Below, in pieces: positions 34,756 to 42,794 of a stretch of DNA of 64,000 nt; position 1 is the stretch's first letter; every line of letters begins with the position of its first letter. The position numbers were made by a program, and so were the translations under genes. This DNA comes from Hyphomonadaceae bacterium. Its GTDB lineage: Bacteria > Pseudomonadota > Alphaproteobacteria > Caulobacterales > Hyphomonadaceae. Location: NCBI GenBank assembly GCA_030697555.1, contig JAUYPV010000167.1:1-64000 (forward strand). The letters run 5' to 3'. The notes beneath the pieces are model-generated. The model made no database searches. It saw only the letters and a list, made by a program, of their open reading frames with translations, and was not told the origin of the DNA.

Positions 34756-36165
34756 ATGAGTCGAATAGAGTTAAATCTCGAAGTGCCAAAAAGGGAGTGG
34801 GTCGCCTGCCTTGACTTTGGCACAGCCACCTCCAAGGCGGCGGCCTTGCCAAAGGGCGGACGGCCGCGGGATGCCGTTCCCTTGGCGATCGGCGAATTCA
34901 GTTCAGGCAGCAACAGCTACCTGATCCCCTCCCAGATCTGGATCGACGGGGACAAGGTCTTGTTCGGGGGATACGCCCTCAAACACGCGCAGCAGGCCAG
35001 CGGGAACGGTCGGCGCGCGGCCACGTCCTTCAAAACGCTCCTTGGCGGAAAAAGCCTGACTCACATACTCGACCAGAAGCCGCCGCGCTCTGTCGATGAA
35101 ACAGGGCAGTTTTCCAACGGAAGCCTGATCTGCCTATTTCTGGCTCACGTGTTCGCAGCAATGAAACGAGCCGCCATCGCGGCTCCTCATCCATTCTCCT
35201 TGGAGAATGCGGAACTCCGCTACACTCAGCCTGTCTGGATTCAGAGCGACCCCAGTCTGCCGCAAGCGATGATCGCGCATATCTACAACCAGGCCGCCTG
35301 GTTGGCGCAGGTGTTGGCCGAGTCGCTTTTGGCCCCGTCAGGCCTTCCCTGCAGAATGGCAGTGGATGCCTTCAAGTTGTATCATACAGCGGAGATGCCG
35401 GCACTGGTCGCGGGCCATATCCACGAGGCAATCGCGGCCGCAAACTGCTTTGTCGGGCCTGACGTGAAGAACGTCCTGGCGATTGACATGGGCGCCGGCA
35501 CAACCGATATCGCGGGCTTCAGTTTCTTCCGCCAGGATGGCCAGGAGCGCGCCGTGGAGCTTACCGCGGCTCGGCGAATGCTGAACGTCGCTGGCGATGC
35601 ACTCGATACGATCGTCATGAATTGCTTCCTGGCGCGCGCCGGCCCCCAGTCGACGGGAGCACAGCAAGACCTTTGGGACGCCCTCACTCCAACCGTCCGA
35701 TCGCTGAAGGAAAAGGCTTTTGGAAAAGGCTCGGCGATGTTTGACTTCAACGGCGAGTTGCTGACCGTGAGTCGAGCCCAGATTGAATCGACCAAAGAGT
35801 TCAAGAGTCTCACCGACTACCTGTCTCGAGAATTTGGAAATGCCCTGGCCGCGATGGAGAAAGCCTGCGCCGATCGCGGCGGTGGTGAACTCACGCTGGT
35901 GGCCGCTGGCGGCGGAAGCCGCACGCCTTTCCTGCGGAGGATGATTGCCGACGCAAAGCCTCGCAATAGGCGCGTGCGGTTCTCGCGAGTGGATGGCGAC
36001 CCGGCTTGGGCGAAAGACATAACAGGTGCCTACGCAAGCGCCCTTCCCCAACTGCTCACCGCGATCGGCGGAGCGGCGGCCCCTGATTTCCAGGTCGTCC
36101 GGCAACGTGAGGCACATAGACCAGCCGTCACGCCACGCCAGGCTCTCAAGGCCGGCGCGCTCTAG
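34756..36165 (+). CDS. Hsp70/actin-fold ATPase, stand-alone nucleotide-binding domain
   Basis: 469 aa. The three ATPase motifs of the Hsp70/actin superfamily are in order: phosphate 1 CLDFGTATSKAA (D20), phosphate 2 VLAIDMGAGTTDIAG (D244) and adenosine LVAAGGGSRTPFLRRM (about residue 390). A connecting VAGDALD resembles the GGxxFD motif. There is no substrate-binding domain; the tail after the fold is about 50 residues. Start: ATG 34756, with GTG 34735 as alternative. It stands opposite the Wzc kinase inside the polysaccharide locus. DnaK, MreB and ParM are poor fits by length and motif spacing. Function unknown. Confidence 0.75.
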   Translation: MSRIELNLEVPKREWVACLDFGTATSKAAALPKGGRPRDAVPLAIGEFSSGSNSYLIPSQIWIDGDKVLFGGYALKHAQQASGNGRRAATSFKTLLGGKSLTHILDQKPPRSVDETGQFSNGSLICLFLAHVFAAMKRAAIAAPHPFSLENAELRYTQPVWIQSDPSLPQAMIAHIYNQAAWLAQVLAESLLAPSGLPCRMAVDAFKLYHTAEMPALVAGHIHEAIAAANCFVGPDVKNVLAIDMGAGTTDIAGFSFFRQDGQERAVELTAARRMLNVAGDALDTIVMNCFLARAGPQSTGAQQDLWDALTPTVRSLKEKAFGKGSAMFDFNGELLTVSRAQIESTKEFKSLTDYLSREFGNALAAMEKACADRGGGELTLVAAGGGSRTPFLRRMIADAKPRNRRVRFSRVDGDPAWAKDITGAYASALPQLLTAIGGAAAPDFQVVRQREAHRPAVTPRQALKAGAL

Positions 36166-36213
36166 ATCAAGCTTTCTTCATCGCGCCGTCAGCGCCCGGC
36201 CTGATCGGCGAGC

Positions 36214-37458
36214 CTATTGCACAAACTGGTGCGGCGCGATTCCGTTCTTGGCGCCACCCTCGACATGGATGACGACATCGTCAGACACCGGCTTCCCGCG
36301 ATCGAGAAGGGAACGGACGATGCTTCCGAACCGTTTGCGGAACAGGTCTTTGTGGAAATAGGCAGCTTGCTCCGCCAGACGCGCGGAGTCGAAGGTATGT
36401 TCGATCATCTCGAACCTCGCGATGCCGCCGACGAGGCCCGCTCCCGTCTGCTCGTCGAAGAAGACGCCGGTCACGCCCGGAATGACGTAATCCTTGGCGC
36501 CGCCGCGCCCGAAAGCGATCACCGGAGCGCCCGACGCCATTGCTTCGACCGGCACGATGCCGAAATCCTCCTCCGTTGGAAAGAGAAGCGCTCGGCATCG
36601 CGCATAGTGCTCGGCGAGAATGTCGTCAGGCACGCGCCCGAGGAACTCGATCGTCGGGCCCGCCATCTTGCGCAGGCGCTTGCTGTCCGGACCGTCGCCG
36701 ATAACTATCAGACGACGCTCCATCATGCTGCACGCGTTGATTGCGATGTCCGCGCGTTTGTAGGGCACCATCTCGCCAACATAGAGATAGAAGTCGTCGC
36801 GAGGTTGCGACGCATCGAACCGGGCTGTCTCGACCGGCGGGGGAACAACGTCTGCGTCCCGCCGCCAGTATTTATTGATCCGCGATGCAACGCTGGTGGA
36901 GTTTGCAACGAAGTGATCGACCCGTGCAGCGGATGTCACATCCCATTGCCGCAGCCGACTGGCGAGCCATGGCATGAGCATGCGCGTGAAAAAGCCGGAC
37001 GAGGAGTGATAGGTGGGAAACTGATCCCAGATGTATCGCATCGGCGAATGGCAATAGCAGATATGAAGAGCGTCCGGCCGAACGATCACACCTTTTGCTG
37101 GGCCCGCCTCGCTCGAAATGACCAGATCGTATTTTGACAGATCGAGCTGTTCCAATGCCAGCGGCATCAGCGGCAGATATTTGCGGTAATGTTTTCTTGC
37201 CATCGGCAAACGCGAAACGAACGTCGTGTGCACATCGTGCTGGCGAATGATGTCGGACACTTTAGAGGGCGTATAGACGTGTGTGTAGATGTCCGCTTGC
37301 GGGAACATCTGGCAGAGTTCCTCGAGAACCTTTTCTCCCCCGCGCATGTTCACGAGCCAATAGTGGATGATCGCGACCTTCGGTTCGCGATCCTTGTGCC
37401 GCCGGGGCGGGGTATGCCCGCGTATCTTTGGCGCTTCGATTCCATGAAGGATGCCCAT
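36214..37458 (-). CDS. glycosyltransferase family 4 (mannosyltransferase WbaZ-like)
   Basis: 414 aa GT-B enzyme. N-terminal motifs are VAIIHYWLVNMRGGEKVLEE and CYCHSPMRYIWDQFPTY, the latter typical of WbaZ-type GT4 proteins. The donor site has YLYVGEMVPYKRADIAINA, LIVIGDGPDSKRL and FPTEEDFGIVPVEAMASGAP with the EDFGIVPxE pattern. The start ATG at 37458 shares a base with the TGA of the upstream ExoY-like gene (TGATG), so translation is coupled. It probably adds the second sugar after initiation by the ExoY-like enzyme. Confidence 0.9.
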   Translation of the reverse strand: MGILHGIEAPKIRGHTPPRRHKDREPKVAIIHYWLVNMRGGEKVLEELCQMFPQADIYTHVYTPSKVSDIIRQHDVHTTFVSRLPMARKHYRKYLPLMPLALEQLDLSKYDLVISSEAGPAKGVIVRPDALHICYCHSPMRYIWDQFPTYHSSSGFFTRMLMPWLASRLRQWDVTSAARVDHFVANSTSVASRINKYWRRDADVVPPPVETARFDASQPRDDFYLYVGEMVPYKRADIAINACSMMERRLIVIGDGPDSKRLRKMAGPTIEFLGRVPDDILAEHYARCRALLFPTEEDFGIVPVEAMASGAPVIAFGRGGAKDYVIPGVTGVFFDEQTGAGLVGGIARFEMIEHTFDSARLAEQAAYFHKDLFRKRFGSIVRSLLDRGKPVSDDVVIHVEGGAKNGIAPHQFVQ

Positions 37459-38189
37459 CACATCGCACCTGATCGCAACAGCAGCGCCGGCAGGGTGTGT
37501 AGGAGAATCGAGATATCCCGTATGAAGGTCCACTTGAGCACGTAGGTGCGATCAAGTTCAACGCGCTTGCGATAGCTCGTATCCGACCGACCGCTGACCT
37601 GCCAAAGACCGGTGAGGCCGGGCCTCGCCCGCAGGTAGTGCACGCGCGCGAGCTGGTAGTGCTCGAGTTCCGCAGCCACGACGGGTCGCGGCCCCACCAA
37701 GCTCATCTCGCCACGCAGAATATTGAAAAGCTGAGGTAGTTCATCGAGGCTGGATTTCCGCAGGAATTTCCCAACGCTAGTGATACGTGGATCGTTCCGC
37801 AGTTTCCGATTGAGCGCCCATTCGCGGGCCGCAGCTGGGTTGGATCCGAGATGCACTGCTAGTCGTGCATCGGCGTCTGTCACCATGGACCTGAACTTCA
37901 AGCACCGGAACGTTTTGCCGCCGAGTCCGACCCGTTCCTGCCGGTAGAGAGCCGGCCCTTTGTCGTTGAGTTTGATGAGGATTGTCAGTAAAATCAGTAT
38001 CGGCGAAAGAAGCAGGATCGCCATCACTGCGACGGCGATATCGAAAGTCCGCTTTGGGGCGCCGCCGATGACGGTCTGTGGCCACTCGCGCCAGACGGTG
38101 GCGGCAGGTTGAAAGAGCCTGGCGTCTGGACGCCGCTGCGTGGAATGGCCCACCCTAACCCGAGGCGAAAGGTTGCCGGCGTTGTTCAT
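37458..38189 (-). CDS. undecaprenyl-phosphate sugar phosphotransferase (ExoY/WcaJ-like)
   Basis: 243 aa initiating glycosyltransferase. One N-terminal membrane anchor (FDIAVAVMAILLLSPILILL) is followed by the bacterial sugar transferase domain: GPALYRQERVGLGGKTFRCL, KFRSMVTDAD, KFLRKSSLDELPQLFNILRG and MSLVGPRPVV, then the late RPGLTGLWQVSGRSD. It loads the first hexose-1-phosphate onto undecaprenyl phosphate. Start ATG 38189 has GGGGAAG close upstream. The short ExoY-type form lacks the WbaP/WcaJ N-terminal extension. Confidence 0.93.
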   Translation of the reverse strand: MNNAGNLSPRVRVGHSTQRRPDARLFQPAATVWREWPQTVIGGAPKRTFDIAVAVMAILLLSPILILLTILIKLNDKGPALYRQERVGLGGKTFRCLKFRSMVTDADARLAVHLGSNPAAAREWALNRKLRNDPRITSVGKFLRKSSLDELPQLFNILRGEMSLVGPRPVVAAELEHYQLARVHYLRARPGLTGLWQVSGRSDTSYRKRVELDRTYVLKWTFIRDISILLHTLPALLLRSGAM

Positions 38190-38798
38190 TGTCTTCCCCG
38201 TCCCGACCGCCCGCACCAGAGTCCGTGCACTTGTTTTCAGTACGCGTCTCCGTGAGGTGATCAGAGCGTGAGACCGCCAAAACCGAAAACCAAATCGGGA
38301 GACGTAGCCGCAAACGCCGTCGCTTGATTAACGTTCGGCTCTTTTCTTTCAAACTCGCCTGCCAATTGAGCGACGAACGAAGGAAAGATGACGCCTGCTT
38401 GAATAATAGGCTGCACACGACAAGCATAAGCTGGATGGACTCAATGAAAGCGAAGTCGACGCCCGATGCGGACCAAGTGGTAGCTCGCTCAATTTTTTCG
38501 CCTACGCTTTTCACAACTGACGCAAACGTAGCCAGTCCCTGCTTTCGGGTGACCAACAAGCGGTCGCTTTCTTCCTAACTCGATCCCAAAGGGGCCTGCG
38601 TCTTCCCTATATCCGCTCTTCCCGCCAGCCTTCCGTATCGATGTTGGGGTACGAGACATGGCGGAAATTCTCGTCCGTGTTACCGAGCTGGAATCTTGCG
38701 GGAATGAACTCGGCGATGTGCTAGCCGCCTTCTCCGCGCGTAGAGCGATAGGCGCCCAGCAGTCCCGTCTTCTGGAAGGGGAAGCAGTGATGATGACC
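38190..38798. other. intergenic region with decayed coding sequence
   Basis: About 600 bases between the polysaccharide locus and the phage-like genes. On the minus strand around 38620-38790 one frame reads FPFQKTGLLGAYRSTRGEGG, stop, then HIAEFIPARFQLGNTDENFR and onward to another stop near 38610. That looks like protein sequence broken by stops rather than random DNA, continuing the small gene at 38799-38951 after a frame change. No family recognised. Confidence 0.3.
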
Positions 38799-38951
38799 TC
38801 ATCGTGCTCGGGAAGCATGCTGAGCAGAACGCTCATCTTCCAAAGCCTCGACCAGGCGATCCAGTTCCTTTCCTTCTGGCGGCAGGAGGTGAAACACTTC
38901 GCTCATGCGGTCCGGGTCTTTGAGGCAGCGCCAAACGCGGATGTCGTTCAT
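38799..38951 (-). CDS. small hypothetical protein, possibly phage-derived and truncated
   Basis: 50 aa, starting MNDIRVWRCLKDPDRMSEVF and ending in a charged stretch. Its ATG overlaps the stop of the preceding ORF by ATGA, which argues for translation. Downstream, recognisable-looking sequence continues in another frame, so the gene may be a frameshifted longer one. No family recognised. Confidence 0.35.
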   Translation of the reverse strand: MNDIRVWRCLKDPDRMSEVFHLLPPEGKELDRLVEALEDERSAQHASRAR

Positions 38952-39403
38952 GCAGGTGGTATCAGATGCGACTGAGAGCCTAGTGATCGACTGTTGATCA
39001 CCGGGCGGTCAATGACATCGAGATGCCTGCCGAATACGTCCACCTCATCCCAACCGCCTTTTCTGCCGGGGCTTTTGAAAGTCCCCGAGCTTCCGTTCTC
39101 CATGCCACCGGCGCTTATATCGACAGAATCTTGTGTAGCTTTGCCGTCGGCGTCCTTCGCATGTCGGACGTTGCTCCCGTACGGTGTTCCAGCAGATCCG
39201 CTGGGCTCGCGGGCGAACGCCATTGTGGTAAGGCCGTCACGAGTGCGATGGCACTTATGCAGGATTGTGTTTGTGCCGAACCGCCAGAAAATATTGGGAG
39301 CATTGGAGATATCGTAATCGCGTAGACGCTGGAGGGTCGGTGATGAAGCCGCGGCGGACATAAGTATGGCCCATAGGCTAAGCTGCCTCGTCCTCAGCTT
39401 CAT
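38948..39403 (-). CDS. hypothetical protein downstream of terminase
   Basis: About 151 aa from an ATG at 39403 that lies inside the end of the terminase gene. The polar, glycine-rich middle (SPGRKGGWDEVDVFGRHLDV) and absence of membrane segments are all that can be said. Its stop overlaps the next small ORF (ATGA). Position after a terminase suggests a phage packaging or structural accessory, but no family was recognised and coding status is uncertain. Confidence 0.35.
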   Translation of the reverse strand: MKLRTRQLSLWAILMSAAASSPTLQRLRDYDISNAPNIFWRFGTNTILHKCHRTRDGLTTMAFAREPSGSAGTPYGSNVRHAKDADGKATQDSVDISAGGMENGSSGTFKSPGRKGGWDEVDVFGRHLDVIDRPVINSRSLGSQSHLIPPA

Positions 39404-40859
39404 CGCCATAAATCGACGGGAAAGGCCGTCCCCGCCCCAGCCGCCTTGGAGGGACGCCCCCGTTGAGCACCTTCCGAACGGTCGCCGGCCCCTCGCGCTG
39501 AATGTGATCGACGCCAAGCGTCAGCGCATCGACAATGTCATTGTGTTTGTCGTTCGGAAAGCACGCGACCTCGCGCCGAAAGTCCGGCGTCCATCGGGGC
39601 GTCTCCACAACCGCAAAGCGGTTTGACTGAAGGAACCCTGACTGCGCAAACAGTCGAACTTCTTTCGCCTCAGAAACCGTCCGTTTGAAGAAGTTCTTAC
39701 GCCCGTTTGCCCGAAGGTCCTGCACCAGAGACGCCCCGCAGCCTTGCGCCTCGACGATGATGTCCCACGCCTTCCAGCGGTCGGCGAACTCGCAAGCTAT
39801 CTGCCGAAGCACCGGATAGGTAAAGCGGCCGCGAACCATATCGACGAGATGCCAACACCGGTTCGCGAAGGCGAAACAAAGCCCGACCGAAAAATCACCG
39901 TCCTCGGAAACGCCAAACGACGTATCCCAAAACTGCAGAGTGCAAATGACACGTTCGGGCGGCGGCGGCGCCGGGACAAACGTGATCTTGTTTACATCGA
40001 CCAGCGCCGAAACCACAAGGTGCGGCGCCTGCTGATACTGCGCCTCGTAGACGCTGGGGTTGCGGAGGCGGATCTCCTCAAGCGTCTTGCGAGAGAAGCG
40101 CGTGGGCTCAAGCAAGTCGCCGGCCCGCCTCTTCCAGACGCGGCCGCCATAGAGCTCGAAAGCTTCATCGGAAACAGCGATGCTCGGCAGAATCAAACGC
40201 TTGAAGTTAGGCAGCTCCAGAAGACGGGCGATGGCGTCGTCAACATGGAGGCGCTGCTGCGCCGCGATAAAGATGTCCTTGTCTGGATTGTTTTGCCGGC
40301 TGAACAACACCTCGTCGAGGAAACGCCTGATACGGTCACGGAGCGCCTGATAATTCGTATCCTGCGCTTTTGCGAGGTCATCGGTGATGATGACGTTGCC
40401 GCCGAACCCGGTTAGCGCGCTGCCGGTCGAGACCGGACGTCTGCCACCACCGGCTGTGGTCCGCATTACCTCTTGGCGGTCGCTGGCCGGGTCAATCCGC
40501 ATGTCGGGGAAGATGTCCTGATACCAATCCGACCGGACAATATCGCGGAATATCTCGGTGAGGGTGCGAGACAACTCATCGCCGTAAGTCACGAAGATAA
40601 TCTCGGCGGTCGGATCATGTCCGAGCAGCCATGCCTGCAGGCAGACCAGCGTAAAGGATTTCAGGTGACGGGGCGGCATGCAGGCAATGAGTCGTTGCTG
40701 GCGCCGCTCCGCGCATTCCTGAAGCTGAAAACAGAAAGCCTCAAGATAAGGCGCGTCGGAGAGGTCCTCGGCGGGGTATAGCCGCCCGAAAGCGAGATGC
40801 ACGAAAGAGAATAGGCGATGACGGGCAAGCCCAAGTGCGACCTCGTGTTCGTCGATCAT
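39378..40859 (-). CDS. phage terminase large subunit
   Basis: 493 aa. ATPase domain: RLIACMPPRHLKSFTLVCLQ as Walker A region, EIIFVTYGDELSRT, NVIITDDLAKAQD as Walker B with adjacent acidic residue, and IAAQQRLHVDD as the coupling motif. The C-terminal nuclease domain shows LQFWDTSFG, IIVEAQGCGASLVQDL and DKHNDIVDALTLGVDH. It would package DNA into capsids, but no portal, capsid or tail genes follow. ATG overlaps the DUF5681 stop by 4 bases. Confidence 0.9.
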   Translation of the reverse strand: MIDEHEVALGLARHRLFSFVHLAFGRLYPAEDLSDAPYLEAFCFQLQECAERRQQRLIACMPPRHLKSFTLVCLQAWLLGHDPTAEIIFVTYGDELSRTLTEIFRDIVRSDWYQDIFPDMRIDPASDRQEVMRTTAGGGRRPVSTGSALTGFGGNVIITDDLAKAQDTNYQALRDRIRRFLDEVLFSRQNNPDKDIFIAAQQRLHVDDAIARLLELPNFKRLILPSIAVSDEAFELYGGRVWKRRAGDLLEPTRFSRKTLEEIRLRNPSVYEAQYQQAPHLVVSALVDVNKITFVPAPPPPERVICTLQFWDTSFGVSEDGDFSVGLCFAFANRCWHLVDMVRGRFTYPVLRQIACEFADRWKAWDIIVEAQGCGASLVQDLRANGRKNFFKRTVSEAKEVRLFAQSGFLQSNRFAVVETPRWTPDFRREVACFPNDKHNDIVDALTLGVDHIQREGPATVRKVLNGGVPPRRLGRGRPFPSIYGDEAEDEAA

Positions 40860-41338
40860 GCGGTCTGCTCCTCGGACGGCGCCGGCTGGGATCTGATCTC
40901 TTTCGCATAGTCAATCAGTATGCGTTTGAGCGCCTTGTCGTCATGAATTGCGCGCTTCGCTGCCGGCGTGCTCTCGGCAGCGGGCTTGCTGACGCGCGCC
41001 TCCAGACCGGTGATGGCGCGCACGAAGCCTGAGAGCATGCGGACCGCATCCTTGTCGCCGCCCAACGCCTCCGCCGAGTATCGCTTGGTGATGGCGACGG
41101 CCTTGGACACTTTCTTGCGCTTGCCGCCTTCCGTTATCGCGACCTTGGCTGAAAGCTCAGCGAGCACTTCCTCGCCCAGCGTCTTTCGCTTTTTGACCGG
41201 TCTTCCTTTTGGATTGCCGGACGTCTTGGGCGGGATGCGACCATCGGGTAGCCGATGCTCCTTCCCTCCCTCGTTGTTCGTCGGTGGGTCAGTCTCCGGA
41301 CGCGAGACACCACGGCGCGGGGCTTGTTTGTCGTTCAT
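40856..41338 (-). CDS. DUF5681 protein (possible terminase small subunit role)
   Basis: 160 aa, basic N-terminal half with the GNPKGRPVKKRKTLGEEVL motif that defines DUF5681 proteins, then a helical C-terminal half. These proteins commonly precede terminase large subunits in alphaproteobacterial phage-like islands, and may help DNA recognition; that role is inference. It is coupled by ATGA overlaps to both the methyltransferase fragment upstream and the terminase downstream. Confidence 0.75.
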   Translation of the reverse strand: MNDKQAPRRGVSRPETDPPTNNEGGKEHRLPDGRIPPKTSGNPKGRPVKKRKTLGEEVLAELSAKVAITEGGKRKKVSKAVAITKRYSAEALGGDKDAVRMLSGFVRAITGLEARVSKPAAESTPAAKRAIHDDKALKRILIDYAKEIRSQPAPSEEQTA

Positions 41339-42268
41339 GGTCGCTCCCCTCCTTTGGGTGGCGGCAACGCGAGCGGAGGCGCCCCGGCGCTGGCGGCGCG
41401 GAAACGACCAAGCTCGTCGAGCGTCATGCCGGTCTCACGGTGGACAGCGTGGCGCCCGAACAAGCGGTGATAGCGTCGGAGGATCACGTCGATGTAGCGC
41501 GGATCCAACTCAACCAGACAGGCAAGACGCCCCACGGCCTGCGCCGCGATCATGCATGTTCCTGATCCCGCAAATGGGTCGAGCACGGTCTCGCCACGCG
41601 CGGTGGAATCCTTGATCAAATCGATCAAAAGCGCCGCGGGCTTGGGTGTTGGGTGATCTTTCATCTGCTGCGCGCGCGTCGCCTTGAACCCCGACAAAGA
41701 ATAGCCGGCCCAGACGTTCGAGCGCATGCGCCCGAAGCGGCCGAGCTGAATGTTGTTGCGATGCGAGGCGCCCGGCTTGCGGAACACGAGCCAAAATTCA
41801 TGAGCCGAGCGATAATATGAGCCCATCCCCGCCGTTTTGCACCAAACGGCTGTGTTGATGTGTTCGAGCCTCAACTCGCGCGCCGCCAATTGCAGGTCGA
41901 GGCTATGGCGCCAATCCATCGCCATATAGAGCAGCGCACCCTCCGGAAGGACGGGCAGCCACGCCTCAATCGCGCTTTTGAGGAAGGCGCGGTATTCTTC
42001 CTCGCTCATCTCCCCATGCGCCATCACGAAATTATCGTGCTTGGTGGCGCCCCGCCCGCCTATAAAGCGCGCCTTAATGTTGTAAGGCGCGTCGGTCGCC
42101 ACGAGAGCGGCCTCGCGCTCGCCCAATACGGCTCGGATGGCTTTGGGATCACGCGCATCGCCGCAAAGGATCGTATGGCCGTCAACCTCAAAGAGGTCGC
42201 CCCGACGCGCGATGGCATTCTTGGGAACCGCCTCGACCGCATCGGCCTTGTCGCCCAACCCCCGGCGC
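41335..42268 (-). CDS. DNA methyltransferase domain of frameshifted ParB-methyltransferase
   Basis: The C-terminal two thirds of a ParB-methylase protein, readable from about 42268 as LGDKADAVEAVPKNAIARRG onward. The beta-class order of motifs is seen: motif IV TDAPYNIKARF (a DPPY variant, DAPY) before motif I DPFAGSGTCMIAAQAVGR, with KPAALLIDLI and LVELDPRYIDVIL. It should methylate adenine N6 or cytosine N4 in DNA. It has no start of its own in this frame after the shift; the ATG at 42414 lies in out-of-frame sequence overlapping the ParB part. See the entry at 42188-42778 for the shift. Confidence 0.75.
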
Positions 42269-42778
42269 CAGACCGATAGCCTCGTCGAACTCCGGTATCT
42301 CATAGCCCATCGCCGAGATGTCGAGGTCGGGTGCGAGAATGACAATTTCCTGCAACTCGGCGCGTAAGCCCGCGTCGTCCCAGACCGCCCTTTCGGCCAG
42401 CCGGTTGTCGGCAAGCCTGTAAGCCTTGATCTGCGCCTCGGTCAGATTATCGACGCGCACGACGGGCGCGTGGGTGAGCTCGAGAACGTTGGCCGCCTCC
42501 AGCCTTGCCTCGCCTGCGATCACCCGGCCGTCGCTTGTGACCAGCAGCGGCATGACCCAGCCGAACTCGAGCATCGATGCGCATATCTGCTCAATCTGAC
42601 GTGGCGGGTGGTGGCGAACACGACGCTCCATCAGCGAGAGCCGCGTAATCGGGACCATCGCAAAATTAAGCCCGGCCGCGGGAATGGAAAAGCCGTTCGC
42701 GCCATTCCCCGCCGACATGTCGGGAAGCGCCAGTTCGCGCGCGCCGGACTTTTGTTTTTTCAGACCTCTGAGTGTCAT
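42188..42778 (-). CDS. ParB-like N-terminal domain of frameshifted ParB-methyltransferase
   Basis: From ATG 42778 the frame encodes a ParB/Srx domain: VPITRLSLMERRVRHHPPRQ, LLVTSDGRVIAGEARLEAAN, VVRVDNLTEAQIKAYRLADN, then YEIPEFDEAIGLAPG. Here meaningful sequence switches frame: the run of five C (five G on the coding strand) at 42259-42263 carries one base more than needed to read APG-LGDKADAVEAV. The continuation is the methyltransferase entry at 41335-42268. Removing one base restores a single protein of about 480 aa, the usual fusion in phage-like islands. Error, mutation or slippage are all possible. Confidence 0.78.
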   Translation of the reverse strand: MTLRGLKKQKSGARELALPDMSAGNGANGFSIPAAGLNFAMVPITRLSLMERRVRHHPPRQIEQICASMLEFGWVMPLLVTSDGRVIAGEARLEAANVLELTHAPVVRVDNLTEAQIKAYRLADNRLAERAVWDDAGLRAELQEIVILAPDLDISAMGYEIPEFDEAIGLAPGVGRQGRCGRGGSQECHRASGRPL

Positions 42779-42782
42779 TTTC

Positions 42783-42794
42783 CTACCCGGGTAG
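42783..42794. promoter_or_regulatory. 12-bp palindrome at the ParB-methyltransferase start
   Basis: CTACCCGGGTAG is a perfect palindrome, and after one mismatch on each side it extends by three more A/T pairs. It lies 5 bases ahead of the ATG at 42778, over the expected ribosome site. Such a position suits an operator for a repressor or autoregulation by the encoded methyltransferase; this is inference. Confidence 0.4.

Noticed and set aside
34547-34852. Minus-strand frame ending with a proline-rich tail resembling the end of a chain-length regulator
   Set aside because: Overlaps the start of the Hsp70-like gene, similarity is only to a short low-complexity stretch, and the real Wzz domain is complete in the adjacent kinase.
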